Positions 19,929 to 29,300 of a DNA stretch of 64,000 nt are shown piece by piece. The translations under genes were made by a program, and so were the position numbers. Below the pieces are notes generated by a model that worked only from the letters and a program-made list of their open reading frames with translations, made no database searches and was not told where the DNA came from. Where the stretch lies: assembly GCF_963693435.1 (NCBI RefSeq), contig NZ_OY856306.1, forward strand, positions 992,001 through 1,056,000. Direction: 5' to 3'. The DNA comes from Pasteurella atlantica. GTDB taxonomy: Bacteria; Pseudomonadota; Gammaproteobacteria; Enterobacterales; Pasteurellaceae. Position 1 is the stretch's first letter. Each line of letters starts with the position of its first letter.

Positions 19929-20390
19929 ATGACAACATTTACAGGAAACTTAGTTGCAACAGAGATGAAAATTGGCATTGTATGTGCAAGGTTTAACGAC
20001 TTTATCAATGACAAATTATTAAGCGGAGCAATAGATACATTAATCCGTCACGGAGCAAACACAGAAAATATTGACACGGCTTGGGTACCTGGTGCATTTG
20101 AAATTCCATTAGTTGCAAATAATATGGCAAAAAGTGGTAAATATGATGCCATCATTTGTATTGGTACTGTTATTCGAGGTTCAACGACTCACTATGATTA
20201 TGTATGTAACGAGGCGGCAAAGGGTATTGGCAATGTTTCACTCCAAACTGGTGTACCTGTTATCTTTGGTATTCTCACCACTGAAAATATTGAACAGGCA
20301 ATTGAACGTGCTGGTACTAAAGCGGGCAATAAAGGAGCCGAATGTGCATTAAGTGCAATTGAGATGGTAAACTTATTAAAGGTAGTTTGA
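19929..20390 (+). CDS. ribH: 6,7-dimethyl-8-ribityllumazine synthase
   Basis: Encodes 153 residues, the usual length. The enzyme condenses the ribD product with dihydroxybutanone phosphate to lumazine, the substrate of RibE. Visible features are [29 protein letters not shown], the phosphate loop [15 protein letters not shown] with the catalytic His in THYDYV, and [37 protein letters not shown] precedes the start. It is the last gene of the riboflavin operon. Confidence 0.97.
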   Translation: MTTFTGNLVATEMKIGIVCARFNDFINDKLLSGAIDTLIRHGANTENIDTAWVPGAFEIPLVANNMAKSGKYDAIICIGTVIRGSTTHYDYVCNEAAKGIGNVSLQTGVPVIFGILTTENIEQAIERAGTKAGNKGAECALSAIEMVNLLKVV

Positions 20391-20439
20391 AGTACTTATT
20401 AAAAATTTTTCTTCTTTTTAATTATTTGAAGCAAATAAC

Positions 20440-20470
20440 ATAGCGAAATATATAGACAATATTTCGCTAT
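20440..20470. repeat. Hairpin ATAGCGAAATA, copy A
   Basis: Perfect 12-bp inverted repeat, ATAGCGAAATAT (20440-20451) with ATATTTCGCTAT (20459-20470), in the gap between convergent ribH and the PP2C-like gene. The same core recurs in a hairpin on the other side of the PP2C-like gene (21351-21381). No T tract follows on either strand, so it is not a standard terminator. Confidence 0.75.
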
Positions 20471-20507
20471 AACTACCAACCGTCGTTTTATGTAGATTTT
20501 ACAAATT

Positions 20508-21272
20508 TTATAAAAACGAACAACAGATCATAGAAAAATCATCACAGATATATTTTTTAGAAATAAGCATTTGTTTTATAAAATTGACTCTTTTCTTATT
20601 GCAATTAAATTTATTCCAAATTTCTTTACACTGTTGAATTGCCGTTTCGTTCATTATTCCTGCGGTAAATAATAAAAGCGTATCATCTGCCTGAATGTCT
20701 ATTTTCTGATGAAAATAAGCGGTCTGAAAAGGTTGATTATTTGCAATTAAGTAAGAAGATAAACTTTCTGTTGAGTTCTGAAAATATTTTACTCTAGGAT
20801 TATTCTTTTTAGGTAATAAAACGTGATCTTGGCTGATTTTCGTCCATTCTCCTTGTGAATTAACAAGATAAACACGACAATTTCCGACATTTAATAATGT
20901 TGCGATTTGATTTTCCAAATCAATTTCAACGGCGGAAAATACGGTCGCTATCCCCAGATTCTCCTGAGCAAAGGCTTTATTAAATTTTTGCTGAGTTTCA
21001 CAAAGCCATTGATAATTTAACGCTTGCTGATTTTTCTGACATACTCCTAATTGTTCCATCCAGAAATGGCTTGCTTTATAAGAATGAAGTTCATCATAAA
21101 GTGCATCAGCAACCCCTAAAATAAGACGAGATTTTGTTCTTGTTAGACTATGAGTAGCCAAGAACTTATGTTGTAAAACCTTTCCACCATTAAATAAAGC
21201 ATCATTATTTCTAAAATAAAATGGATGAGGGTCTTTGCAATATTGAGCCAAAATAAGCTGACAACTTTTCAT
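20508..21272 (-). CDS. PP2C-like protein, probably degenerate
   Basis: Encodes 254 residues with the order of PP2C phosphatase motifs but with key residues changed. GVADALYDE (53-61) stands where active enzymes have GVADGxGG; NVGNCRVYLV (128-137) matches VGDSRxYL; SQDH (147-150) matches the DH motif; DDTLLLFTAGIM (196-207) stands where GDxLLLCTDGL carries a metal ligand; and CDDFSMICC (243-251) matches DNxTxIxV. The Asp in the DG pair of TDGL is replaced by Ala, so catalysis may be weak or lost. Role unknown. It lies downstream of the DUF262 genes on the same strand. Confidence 0.6.
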   Translation of the reverse strand: MKSCQLILAQYCKDPHPFYFRNNDALFNGGKVLQHKFLATHSLTRTKSRLILGVADALYDELHSYKASHFWMEQLGVCQKNQQALNYQWLCETQQKFNKAFAQENLGIATVFSAVEIDLENQIATLLNVGNCRVYLVNSQGEWTKISQDHVLLPKKNNPRVKYFQNSTESLSSYLIANNQPFQTAYFHQKIDIQADDTLLLFTAGIMNETAIQQCKEIWNKFNCNKKRVNFIKQMLISKKYICDDFSMICCSFL

Positions 21273-21350
21273 AGTTTCTCCTGTGTTTTTAAAGTTAATA
21301 GTTCGCTTTAAAATAGGTTTATGGGAGAAATTAAAAGTTAATGATAAGAA

Positions 21351-21381
21351 AATAGCGAAATATTTTGGGTATTTCGCTATT
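21351..21381. repeat. Hairpin ATAGCGAAATA, copy B
   Basis: Perfect 12-bp inverted repeat, AATAGCGAAATA (21351-21362) with TATTTCGCTATT (21370-21381) and loop TTTTGGG, lying 14 bases after the stop of the DUF262/HNH gene. It shares an 11-base core with copy A, so the two copies bracket the PP2C-like gene. Confidence 0.75.
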
Positions 21382-21394
21382 AAGAGATTAAGTT

Positions 21395-23311
21395 TTATTC
21401 ATTTTTATATTTGGTTAGTTCATTATTGAGAATTTCCTTCATTTCTTTTCCGTGTTCAAGTATTTCGTCTTTTCCCCAAAATTCATAGCTCATCATTATT
21501 TGTTGTTTTAAGCTATCATATGGAATTGTAGACTTATCTTTTTTAGGCTTATAATGTGCTTGTTTCTGTTCTATGGAGTAGTTATTTAAGCTAGAATTTC
21601 TACTTCTAGGGATTAAACATAAGTTTCCAAAATTATTACAACTTTCTTTATCCACTTTTTCTCCGATATAACTTTGTGGGTAATAATGCTCCACAGAATT
21701 ATTGCTCGTTCTAAAACGATATTGCTGATTAACTGTCTCACCGTTTTTACTTTTAACTTTATTTTTCCAAAGAATATAATCTAGACGATTAAATATAAAG
21801 TTTTGTACTGATGTTCCGTTATTAAATAATGATTCATTATCAGGTCGATTATATTTAAATTGAGCATCTAAAATAGTTTCCATAATATCAGAATTTTGAT
21901 CTTTGAGGCGTTTACATATGTCTATGTAAAATTTATCACTTAATTTTTCAAGCTCTGTTATATAATTTTCTTCTGTTTCTGCCCAATTCTTTATAGTTAA
22001 TCCTCTTAAAACAGCATATAACCAATTTTTATATATTCTTTGTGGATAAGAAACATGGAACATGGAAAGTAACATAATAATTTGATTATGATTTGCTGTT
22101 TTATCTTCTTGAGTTTTTTGATTAAAGAGAGAATTGATGTAATTCCATTTTTTATTTTTACTTTCAGAGTAATATTTAGGCTGTTGTAAAGACCAATCAT
22201 CTTCTTGATCTCCAATTTTTGATTTAATTATATAATTATCAAAAAGAATTCTAGTTTTAAGAAGAATAATTGAAAATTCTTTTATATTGTTAGATGTTTC
22301 ATCATTATTTTTAAAATATGTATTAAATATTTCTAATAACTTCTTATTATCCAAAGGAATATCTTTAAAATTTTCATTTTTTTTATTTTCAAGGTAAATT
22401 TTTAATACGTAAATTAAGAAGTTTTCAAAATCAATTATAGAATGGAATAGTTCTTTTTGCTCATCATTATCTTCTTCTATATTATTTAAAAGTTTGTCTG
22501 CTTTTTTTATGATTTCACTAATTGATTTATCTTCATTATTGTTACTGTCATCTTTATATTGCCCTAGTAATTTTTTAAATAGACCATTAAGATCAATACC
22601 TTCATTATTAAGATCGAGATTTTCATTTATTATTACTTTTCTAAAATCACTTACAAAAGACATCACCGCATAACGATTCATATCAGAGCAACAATCCCAA
22701 ATTTTTGCAAAAAGTTTTTGTGCTTTATCCTCTTTGTTTAATTTATTCATTAAACGAACTTTTAATATTTCGTGTTTTTCTAATTGTTCTCCACGATTAT
22801 TCATTATTTCAAAATAATGATTGAGATCTGTTTGTGGTGGTACTTCAGTACGAATAATAATGACATTATTTAATAAGAAATTTTGAAATTTAGTCTTATC
22901 TTTATTTTTAAAGAAATTCTCAATTATTTTATAGGCATTGCCGATATTATCATTAGGAATAGTTTTATCTTTTAATTTTTTTAAACTAGATGTTGATTGT
23001 TCACGATGTTCAAATCCTAATTTCTCATCTATATTATTTTTACCTAAATAAGATAATAAAATATAGAGTGTGGTCAATCGTTGTTGCCCATCAATAACTT
23101 CAAATCTATCATCATTTCTTTTATAAACCACAAGTGTGCCAATATAATAGTTATTCTCTGTATTTTCACTTGCCTTACTAATATCATCGAGTAATCGTTC
23201 GATTTCATCTTTTCCCCAAGCATAATTTCGTTGATAAAGGGGAATAATGTAGCGATCTTTAAATATGTCATTGATTGTAAGTGATTTTGATAAATTTTCT
23301 TGGTTACTCAT
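21395..23311 (-). CDS. DUF262 protein with C-terminal DUF1524 HNH nuclease (GmrSD-like)
   Basis: Encodes 638 residues from the ATG at 23311, which has AAAAAGGA eight bases upstream; a second ATG lies 18 bases earlier. The N-terminal DUF262 domain shows IPLYQRNYAWGKDEI (about 23-37) and VIDGQQRLTTLYIL (about 72-85), a ParB/sulfiredoxin-like fold that uses NTP in GmrS. The C-terminus shows the His-containing nuclease motif NSVEHYYPQ (about 538-546) and NNFGNLCLIPRSRNSSLNN, as in DUF1524. This is the architecture of fused type IV modification-dependent endonucleases. It overlaps the next DUF262 gene upstream by 8 bases, so the two are coupled. Confidence 0.85.
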   Translation of the reverse strand: MSNQENLSKSLTINDIFKDRYIIPLYQRNYAWGKDEIERLLDDISKASENTENNYYIGTLVVYKRNDDRFEVIDGQQRLTTLYILLSYLGKNNIDEKLGFEHREQSTSSLKKLKDKTIPNDNIGNAYKIIENFFKNKDKTKFQNFLLNNVIIIRTEVPPQTDLNHYFEIMNNRGEQLEKHEILKVRLMNKLNKEDKAQKLFAKIWDCCSDMNRYAVMSFVSDFRKVIINENLDLNNEGIDLNGLFKKLLGQYKDDSNNNEDKSISEIIKKADKLLNNIEEDNDEQKELFHSIIDFENFLIYVLKIYLENKKNENFKDIPLDNKKLLEIFNTYFKNNDETSNNIKEFSIILLKTRILFDNYIIKSKIGDQEDDWSLQQPKYYSESKNKKWNYINSLFNQKTQEDKTANHNQIIMLLSMFHVSYPQRIYKNWLYAVLRGLTIKNWAETEENYITELEKLSDKFYIDICKRLKDQNSDIMETILDAQFKYNRPDNESLFNNGTSVQNFIFNRLDYILWKNKVKSKNGETVNQQYRFRTSNNSVEHYYPQSYIGEKVDKESCNNFGNLCLIPRSRNSSLNNYSIEQKQAHYKPKKDKSTIPYDSLKQQIMMSYEFWGKDEILEHGKEMKEILNNELTKYKNE

Positions 23312-24698
23312 TATTTTTTCCTTTTTCATTCTTTTCTTGAATATTAAAAACAGATTTTAAATCTGTAATTTCAGTTGCATTTTTTTCTATGTAAGTATGA
23401 TTAAATATTGTATGAAAATGTAAAATGTCTTTTGAGTGATTCATATTATCAATCCAAAATAATAATCCATTCGAATTCCAAGCATGATTTTGAATAGTTG
23501 GAAAGCTAACACGGGAATTTTCTAAACGTGTTTGATATGCCCACTTAAATACTTTTTCTGTTGCGATATCTAATAACTCATCGCCAAACTTATCGTAATA
23601 AGCCAATAAGGTTGTTTCAAAAAGCATTTTGCAATATTGATCACCGATACGATAAGCACCTTTATAAGACTGTAAAAAATTAAGGATATGTGTATTTTTT
23701 CTTTCAAATATGACTTCATATTTTATTTTTTGTGGATTAAATAGCGATGAATATAGTTTTCTATAATATTGAATAAATTCAAAGAAATATTCGCCATTAA
23801 ATAAAGGTTGTTGAATATTGAATGGCATAGTTATTTTTTGTGAAAGACTATGTAGTAAATTTTGATTATTTTGATAAAAGAAACGTGCAAATTTATAAAT
23901 ATTTGCATTTGGATAATTTTCATCAAAATTAATACCTTTAAACACATTGATATCTTTACCTGTAAAAATTTCAGCATCTTTATTTCTACGCCATTGTCTT
24001 AACCTAAATAATTGATTATCAATAATCGTATTTAGATTGGGTAAATCATCTTTTGGTTCTTTTTCTGCGGCTACTTCCCATTGTTCAACATATTTTAGTA
24101 CTTTTGGCGTATGAGTATTTTCTGAAAAAGCCCTTAAATGATAGGCTTTAAGTAAATCAAAAGTTTCTAATTTTTTACCACTTGAATTTTGAGAATCAAA
24201 GAATTGAAAGGCTTCATCAATGTCATTTAATGTAATACAGACCATTTCACATTGAGTTAAAATATAGTCTGAAAATTGTTCTTTCTTCTTGGTGTTTTCT
24301 AATCTGTTCTCAATAAATTTATAATTATTTGCAATATTAAAATGGCTAATACTATGTTTTACTTCTTGTTCAAGAAAATTTTTAATACTAATTGTTTTTT
24401 CATTAAGATGAATTGTAATATCCATTTTTTCTTTATTTAGGAAAAATAATATTAAAGCTAAAGTTGTTAATCGTTGCTGTCCATCAACAATATCTAATTT
24501 TCCATTATCATGAAAAACCACTGCACCAATACGATAAACTTTGTTTTCTTGAAAATGCGTGATTAAATCATCTAAAAGTTGCTCAATATGTGTCGTTTGC
24601 CATTTATAGGGTCTTTGATAATCGGGAATATTAAGTTCTTTTTCAAAAATATTCTCTATTTTTTCTACCGTTGCTATTTCTTCTTTTGGGTTAGCCAT
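23304..24698 (-). CDS. DUF262 protein without a nuclease domain
   Basis: Encodes 464 residues. The DUF262 signatures are IPDYQRPYKWQTTHI (about 24-38) and IVDGQQRLTTLALIL (about 68-82). Unlike its downstream partner it has no VEHxxPQ/HNH segment; the C-terminal half is alpha-helical and unassigned, ending in a charged tail. Its stop overlaps the start of the DUF262/HNH gene (ATGAGTAA), so the two proteins are probably made in fixed ratio and may form a heteromer, with this one as a non-cleaving or regulatory subunit. That role is inference. Confidence 0.8.
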   Translation of the reverse strand: MANPKEEIATVEKIENIFEKELNIPDYQRPYKWQTTHIEQLLDDLITHFQENKVYRIGAVVFHDNGKLDIVDGQQRLTTLALILFFLNKEKMDITIHLNEKTISIKNFLEQEVKHSISHFNIANNYKFIENRLENTKKKEQFSDYILTQCEMVCITLNDIDEAFQFFDSQNSSGKKLETFDLLKAYHLRAFSENTHTPKVLKYVEQWEVAAEKEPKDDLPNLNTIIDNQLFRLRQWRRNKDAEIFTGKDINVFKGINFDENYPNANIYKFARFFYQNNQNLLHSLSQKITMPFNIQQPLFNGEYFFEFIQYYRKLYSSLFNPQKIKYEVIFERKNTHILNFLQSYKGAYRIGDQYCKMLFETTLLAYYDKFGDELLDIATEKVFKWAYQTRLENSRVSFPTIQNHAWNSNGLLFWIDNMNHSKDILHFHTIFNHTYIEKNATEITDLKSVFNIQEKNEKGKNNE

Positions 24699-24769
24699 TT
24701 CTTATTCCTATCCTTTCATTTTACAAATTCTTATAAAAATATTACCGCTTATTTTATAACCTTATTAAA

Positions 24770-25579
24770 TTATACACTTTGAAAGATTATTTTTCTTCTT
24801 CCACTGTGAATATCCCACGAAATCACTCCCAATCCTGTGAGCTGATCTAATATATTAGTAGCTCTTGGAAAGCCAATGGATAGCTGACGTTGTAATAGTG
24901 GTGCACCAAATTCCTTGTTATATTCAACGATACATTCAATCGCACTTTTTAGCAGAATATCTTGCGAATGATGAACGGAGTCTTTTACTTTGATAAAATC
25001 AATAATATGGTTTAAATAAGCTAATTTCTTGGCTTTTTCTTCTGCCAAATATTTTATATCTTTTTCATTTTTGATAGATTTCTTAATAGGCTGTCTTTTT
25101 ATTACCTTTTTACGTCTTATTTCAGGATTTATTTGTTCAATAAAATCAGCCAAAATATGTGTTGGGATATTACAATTTATCGCAGTAAATTCTTTCAAGT
25201 TAGTCAATTCTTCAATATAACTCGGTAACTGATAAATAGGATTATGACTAATATTCAGTGTTCTTAATTGTTGAAGATCCCTCAAACTATTCGGTAATTT
25301 ATCAAATTGATTGTTACTTAGATCTAAATATTTTAGCCTTTTCATTTTATTTATAGCATTCGGTAAATTCGTTATTTTATTCGTACTTAAATCTAATTTT
25401 ATTACAGAACTTAATAAACTGATTTCTTTAGGTAAATTGTAAATATTTAAATGAGAGAGATTAAGTTTGCGTAGTTGAGCTAACTTTTTGCTATTTTTTG
25501 GCAAACGAGAATTTGGAATATTATTTTCAATTCCCCAATTGATAATAGATTGTAGATTTTTATTTGTAGTATATGTCAT
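24770..25579 (-). CDS. Leucine-rich-repeat protein with FtsK-gamma-like winged helix
   Basis: Encodes 269 residues. Residues 33-137 hold four to five 23-residue leucine-rich repeats (LRKLNLSHLNIYNLPKEI, VIKLDLSTNKITNLP, LKYLDLSNNQFDKLP, LRTLNISHNPIYQLP). A basic linker follows (154-175, RRKKVIKRQPIKK). Residues 208-266 resemble the gamma domain of the DNA translocase FtsK, a winged helix that reads KOPS: the pattern LLQRQLSIGFPRATNILDQL then GVIS and GRR matches its QRxFxIGYNRAAxxIxxM and GIVS motifs. No membrane segment. It lies 71 bases upstream of the DUF262 pair on the same strand. Function unknown; a DNA-binding sensor is an inference. Confidence 0.75.
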   Translation of the reverse strand: MTYTTNKNLQSIINWGIENNIPNSRLPKNSKKLAQLRKLNLSHLNIYNLPKEISLLSSVIKLDLSTNKITNLPNAINKMKRLKYLDLSNNQFDKLPNSLRDLQQLRTLNISHNPIYQLPSYIEELTNLKEFTAINCNIPTHILADFIEQINPEIRRKKVIKRQPIKKSIKNEKDIKYLAEEKAKKLAYLNHIIDFIKVKDSVHHSQDILLKSAIECIVEYNKEFGAPLLQRQLSIGFPRATNILDQLTGLGVISWDIHSGRRKIIFQSV

Positions 25580-25676
25580 TATTAGTAATTCTGTTATAAC
25601 TAGTTGATATAGAAAGATACTTTTAGTAATAATATTTTATTATAAGTAGTTATATTCTAATAAAAATTTATAATTA

Positions 25677-26219
25677 TTATTTACTTAGCCAAGAGTAAAA
25701 TTCTTCTGGCATTTGTGCTTCTACAACGTCTATTTCTCTAATATTAACAGTTGAATTACAACCCATTAAAGGGACTTCAATAATTTCTTCTTGGGAAGAC
25801 CATTGCATTTTTAAATATCTAACATTATGTTCATCATAAGCAATATCTGTTACTCGTCCATGACCATATAACTTCATTGTTTCTCCTAATTTTTCTCTTT
25901 TCTTTAATATAACTAAATCTCCTTTACATATACTGTAAAATTGTTCCATTTGAATTTGACTTTTAAAAAAATCAAATTCACAAATTCCTTTTGATTTCCA
26001 TTCAAGATCAAGTCGGTTATGAATATTAGCATCAGGGCAAAATCCCATAAATAAAATATGAGTATCAGTGGGGGTTATTGCATCAATTACATCAATGACA
26101 TATTTAGCATCTAAATCTCCCTTTTTATATATATTTTCAGCATTAACTTTTAGTCTTGCTAATTCTGAACGAGTCATTTTTGTATTTTTGATTCGTTCAA
26201 TTTTTTTGTCATATTTCAT
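25677..26219 (-). CDS. Uncharacterised 180-residue protein, possible PUA/EVE-like segment
   Basis: I do not recognise this gene. It is soluble, with a charged N-terminal helix (1-35) and a beta-rich C-terminal half. The stretch ICKGDLVILKKR then LYGHGRVTDIAYDEHNVRY, about residues 96-135, has the spacing of PUA/EVE-type domains, which read modified bases in DNA or RNA; this is a weak visual match. It is the first gene of the minus-strand block that includes the LRR and DUF262 genes, 97 bases upstream of the LRR gene. The start has GGAGAG eight bases upstream. Confidence 0.5.
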   Translation of the reverse strand: MKYDKKIERIKNTKMTRSELARLKVNAENIYKKGDLDAKYVIDVIDAITPTDTHILFMGFCPDANIHNRLDLEWKSKGICEFDFFKSQIQMEQFYSICKGDLVILKKREKLGETMKLYGHGRVTDIAYDEHNVRYLKMQWSSQEEIIEVPLMGCNSTVNIREIDVVEAQMPEEFYSWLSK

Positions 26220-26384
26220 AATAAACTCTCCTAAAGTTATAGTGGATTAAAACTTATTTTTTAATATCTATATTAACAGGCTAATCCCCCAAATTAAAAG
26301 TCAAAATTTAAAAATTATTTTCTCTATAAAAACTTGCAAATTTTCTATAAAATGATACCGCTTATTAAACAAAAATGGTTACTT

Positions 26385-29300
26385 ATGAAAACGCTTGATC
26401 CTATCTCACTTCCTTTAAATAAAGTCGCTTTAATTGAGGCATCTGCTGGTACGGGTAAAACCTATACAATGGTAAATCTTTACCTCCGATTATTGCTCGG
26501 TGTGGGCTGTCAGCCTTTGACGGTGGAGCAAATTTTGGTGGTAACTTTTACGCGTGCTGCAACTCAAGAATTGCGAGATCGTATTCGCGTCAAAGTGGCG
26601 GAAGTGTCAAAGTATTTTCAGGAATATGGCGAAAAAGGAAAGTGTGAAGCACTAACAAGCGATAAGTTTTTGTGGGAAATTTACCAAAATATTGAACACC
26701 AGTTAGCTGTAGCATTGTTACGTTTACGTATTGCAGAACAAGAGATTGATGTAGCGAGCATTTTTACCATTGATAGTTTTTGTCAAAAAATGTTATCCAG
26801 TTTTGCCTTTGATTCTGGAATGCGATTTGATATTGAATTACAGCCCGATGAAACAGAATTATTAACAGGTTTAAGTGAAGAGGTATGGCGTGAGCTGTTT
26901 TATTCTTGTTCAGAGATGGAAGCTGATTTTATTTTGGATAAGCTTAAATCACCACAAACTATTTTCAAGAAAGTTCGTACACAGTTGAATGATACTTTAC
27001 CTTCTTTATCTGAGATACAAAAAAGTCAATTAGAAAATTGTTTAAGTGATAATTTAAAATATCAATCTTTTTTGAATGAAATTAAACAATATTGGCGAGA
27101 GAATGGAAAAGAGATTGCACAGCTAATTTATGATGATTTAGCTAAAAATAAACAAAAATCATTGAATGGTACTTCTTATCAAGAAGGTTATGTGGATTCT
27201 TGGACGGCTATTCTTGAAACGTGGGCAAATACTCATCAAAATGGAGTTCCTACTTGTTTTGATCGCTTTTGTCAGTTTCATATTAATAATAAAACATTAA
27301 AAGGAAAAGATCCCTTATACAGTGAATTTTTTGTAAAAAATGAAAAATATTGGAATATATATCAACAAGAATTTGAGCTTTGGCTTAAGCAACAAGTTAT
27401 TATTTTAGAATTAAAATTTTTACTCGCCTTACGTCAAAAATTAGCAGAGTATAAACGTACCCATAAAGAACGAAATTTCAGCGATTTTACGAATGAATTA
27501 AACCTTGCTTTGCAAAGTGAAAAAGGACAAAAATTAGCCACTCAAATTCGTCAGCGTTATCCTTTTGCGATGATTGATGAATTCCAAGATACCAACCTTG
27601 CCCAATATCAAGTATTTAATGCCATTTTTATAGAGCAAAAAAGTGAAAATCAGGGCTTTATAATGATTGGCGATCCCAAACAATCTATTTATAAATTTCG
27701 TGGAGCAGATATTTTTACTTATCTTAAAGCATCGAAACAAGCACAAGAGCAAGCAACATTAAATAAAAACTGGCGATCACAACCGACTATTGTCTGTGAA
27801 ACTAATCAGCTGTTTGATTTGAAAAATGAACTCTCCCCTTTTATCTATCAAGATATTTTATTTCAATCTGTTGAATTTAATGATAAAAAACAGCAGGTTA
27901 TTGGACAAGATAGTATTCATTATTTTTTACTCGATAATAAATTTGTAGAAAGTCAAAGAAAAGGAAAAGAGAGATTTGATACTTTGTATGCTCAAGCCAG
28001 TGCTGAACATTGTGCAAGTGAAATTCAGCAACAATTAAAACTGGCACAACAAGGTGAACTTTTTTTGCAAAAAGAACAAAATAAGTTACCGCTTAAACCA
28101 CAAGATATTGCTATTTTAGTGAGAAGTGGCAAAGAAGCAAAACTTATTCAAGAAGCATTAAAAGAGCGTAATATTCAATCTGTATTTTTATCAGAAAAAC
28201 ACAGTGTTTATAATTCTGAAGAAGCACAGCAAGTATTATGGCTACTAAATGCTTGTTTACATTTTAATAATCAAAAAGCCATTTTGACTTCACTGGGTAC
28301 CGCATTATGGCAACTAAATGCCAGTGAAATTTTTGAACTTAAAAATAATGAAATAAAATGGGATAGATGGTTAGAAAAATTTGCTCACTACAATGAAATA
28401 TGGTTAAAGCAAGGCGTATTACCTATGTTACACCATATTTTTATTAGTGAAAATTTAATTGCCAAATTAAGAAACTCAGACAATGGTGATCGCAAAATTA
28501 CCAATTTATTACATTTGGCGGAATTGTTACAAAATGCAATGCCAAGTTTAGAAAATGAAACTGCTTTAGTGCGTTGGTATGAAATGCAATTAGACAATGC
28601 AGAGGATAATCAAGAAGAACAAGTGCTGCGTTTAGAAACAGAGCAAAAATTGATTAAAATTATTACTTTTCACGGTTCAAAAGGGTTGGAATATCCCATT
28701 GTTTGGCTACCTTTTGTGGGTAAAACAACCAGTTTCAAACTTGGGCAGGTATATCGGGATCAAAATAATCAACAACAATGGGTATTTGGTGATTATTCTG
28801 ATGAAATCAAAAATGCAATTGCCAAAGAAGAATTTGCGGAAGATTTACGTTTAATTTATGTCGCTATTACGCGTGCTGTTTTTCAAATAAACTTTATTTT
28901 GCCGCAACAATTTAAAGCTACAAATAGTTGGAATGCAATGGCATATTTATTAAGTAACGGCGAAATTGGTGAGACAACGAGTAATTTAGAATTATTACCC
29001 ACAAAAACGTTATTAGAGAAAAAACAACTTACTGGAAAAATTGTAAATTTAGATAAAAATCCTACCGCTTGTGATTGGTCGCCAAATGAAGAAAACTATC
29101 AAAATTTGTGTGCCAAAACCTTTACTCAAAAAATTAAACGTGATGGTCAAATCACGAGTTTTAGTGCATTGCATTCCTATCATCAATGGCAAGAAGAAAA
29201 GCATTCTGAATTAGTACAAGATTATGATTATCAAAATGCTGCAATAACACCGAATGAAGAGATACAAAGCCTTTATTCACCTTTTACTTTTCCACATAGC

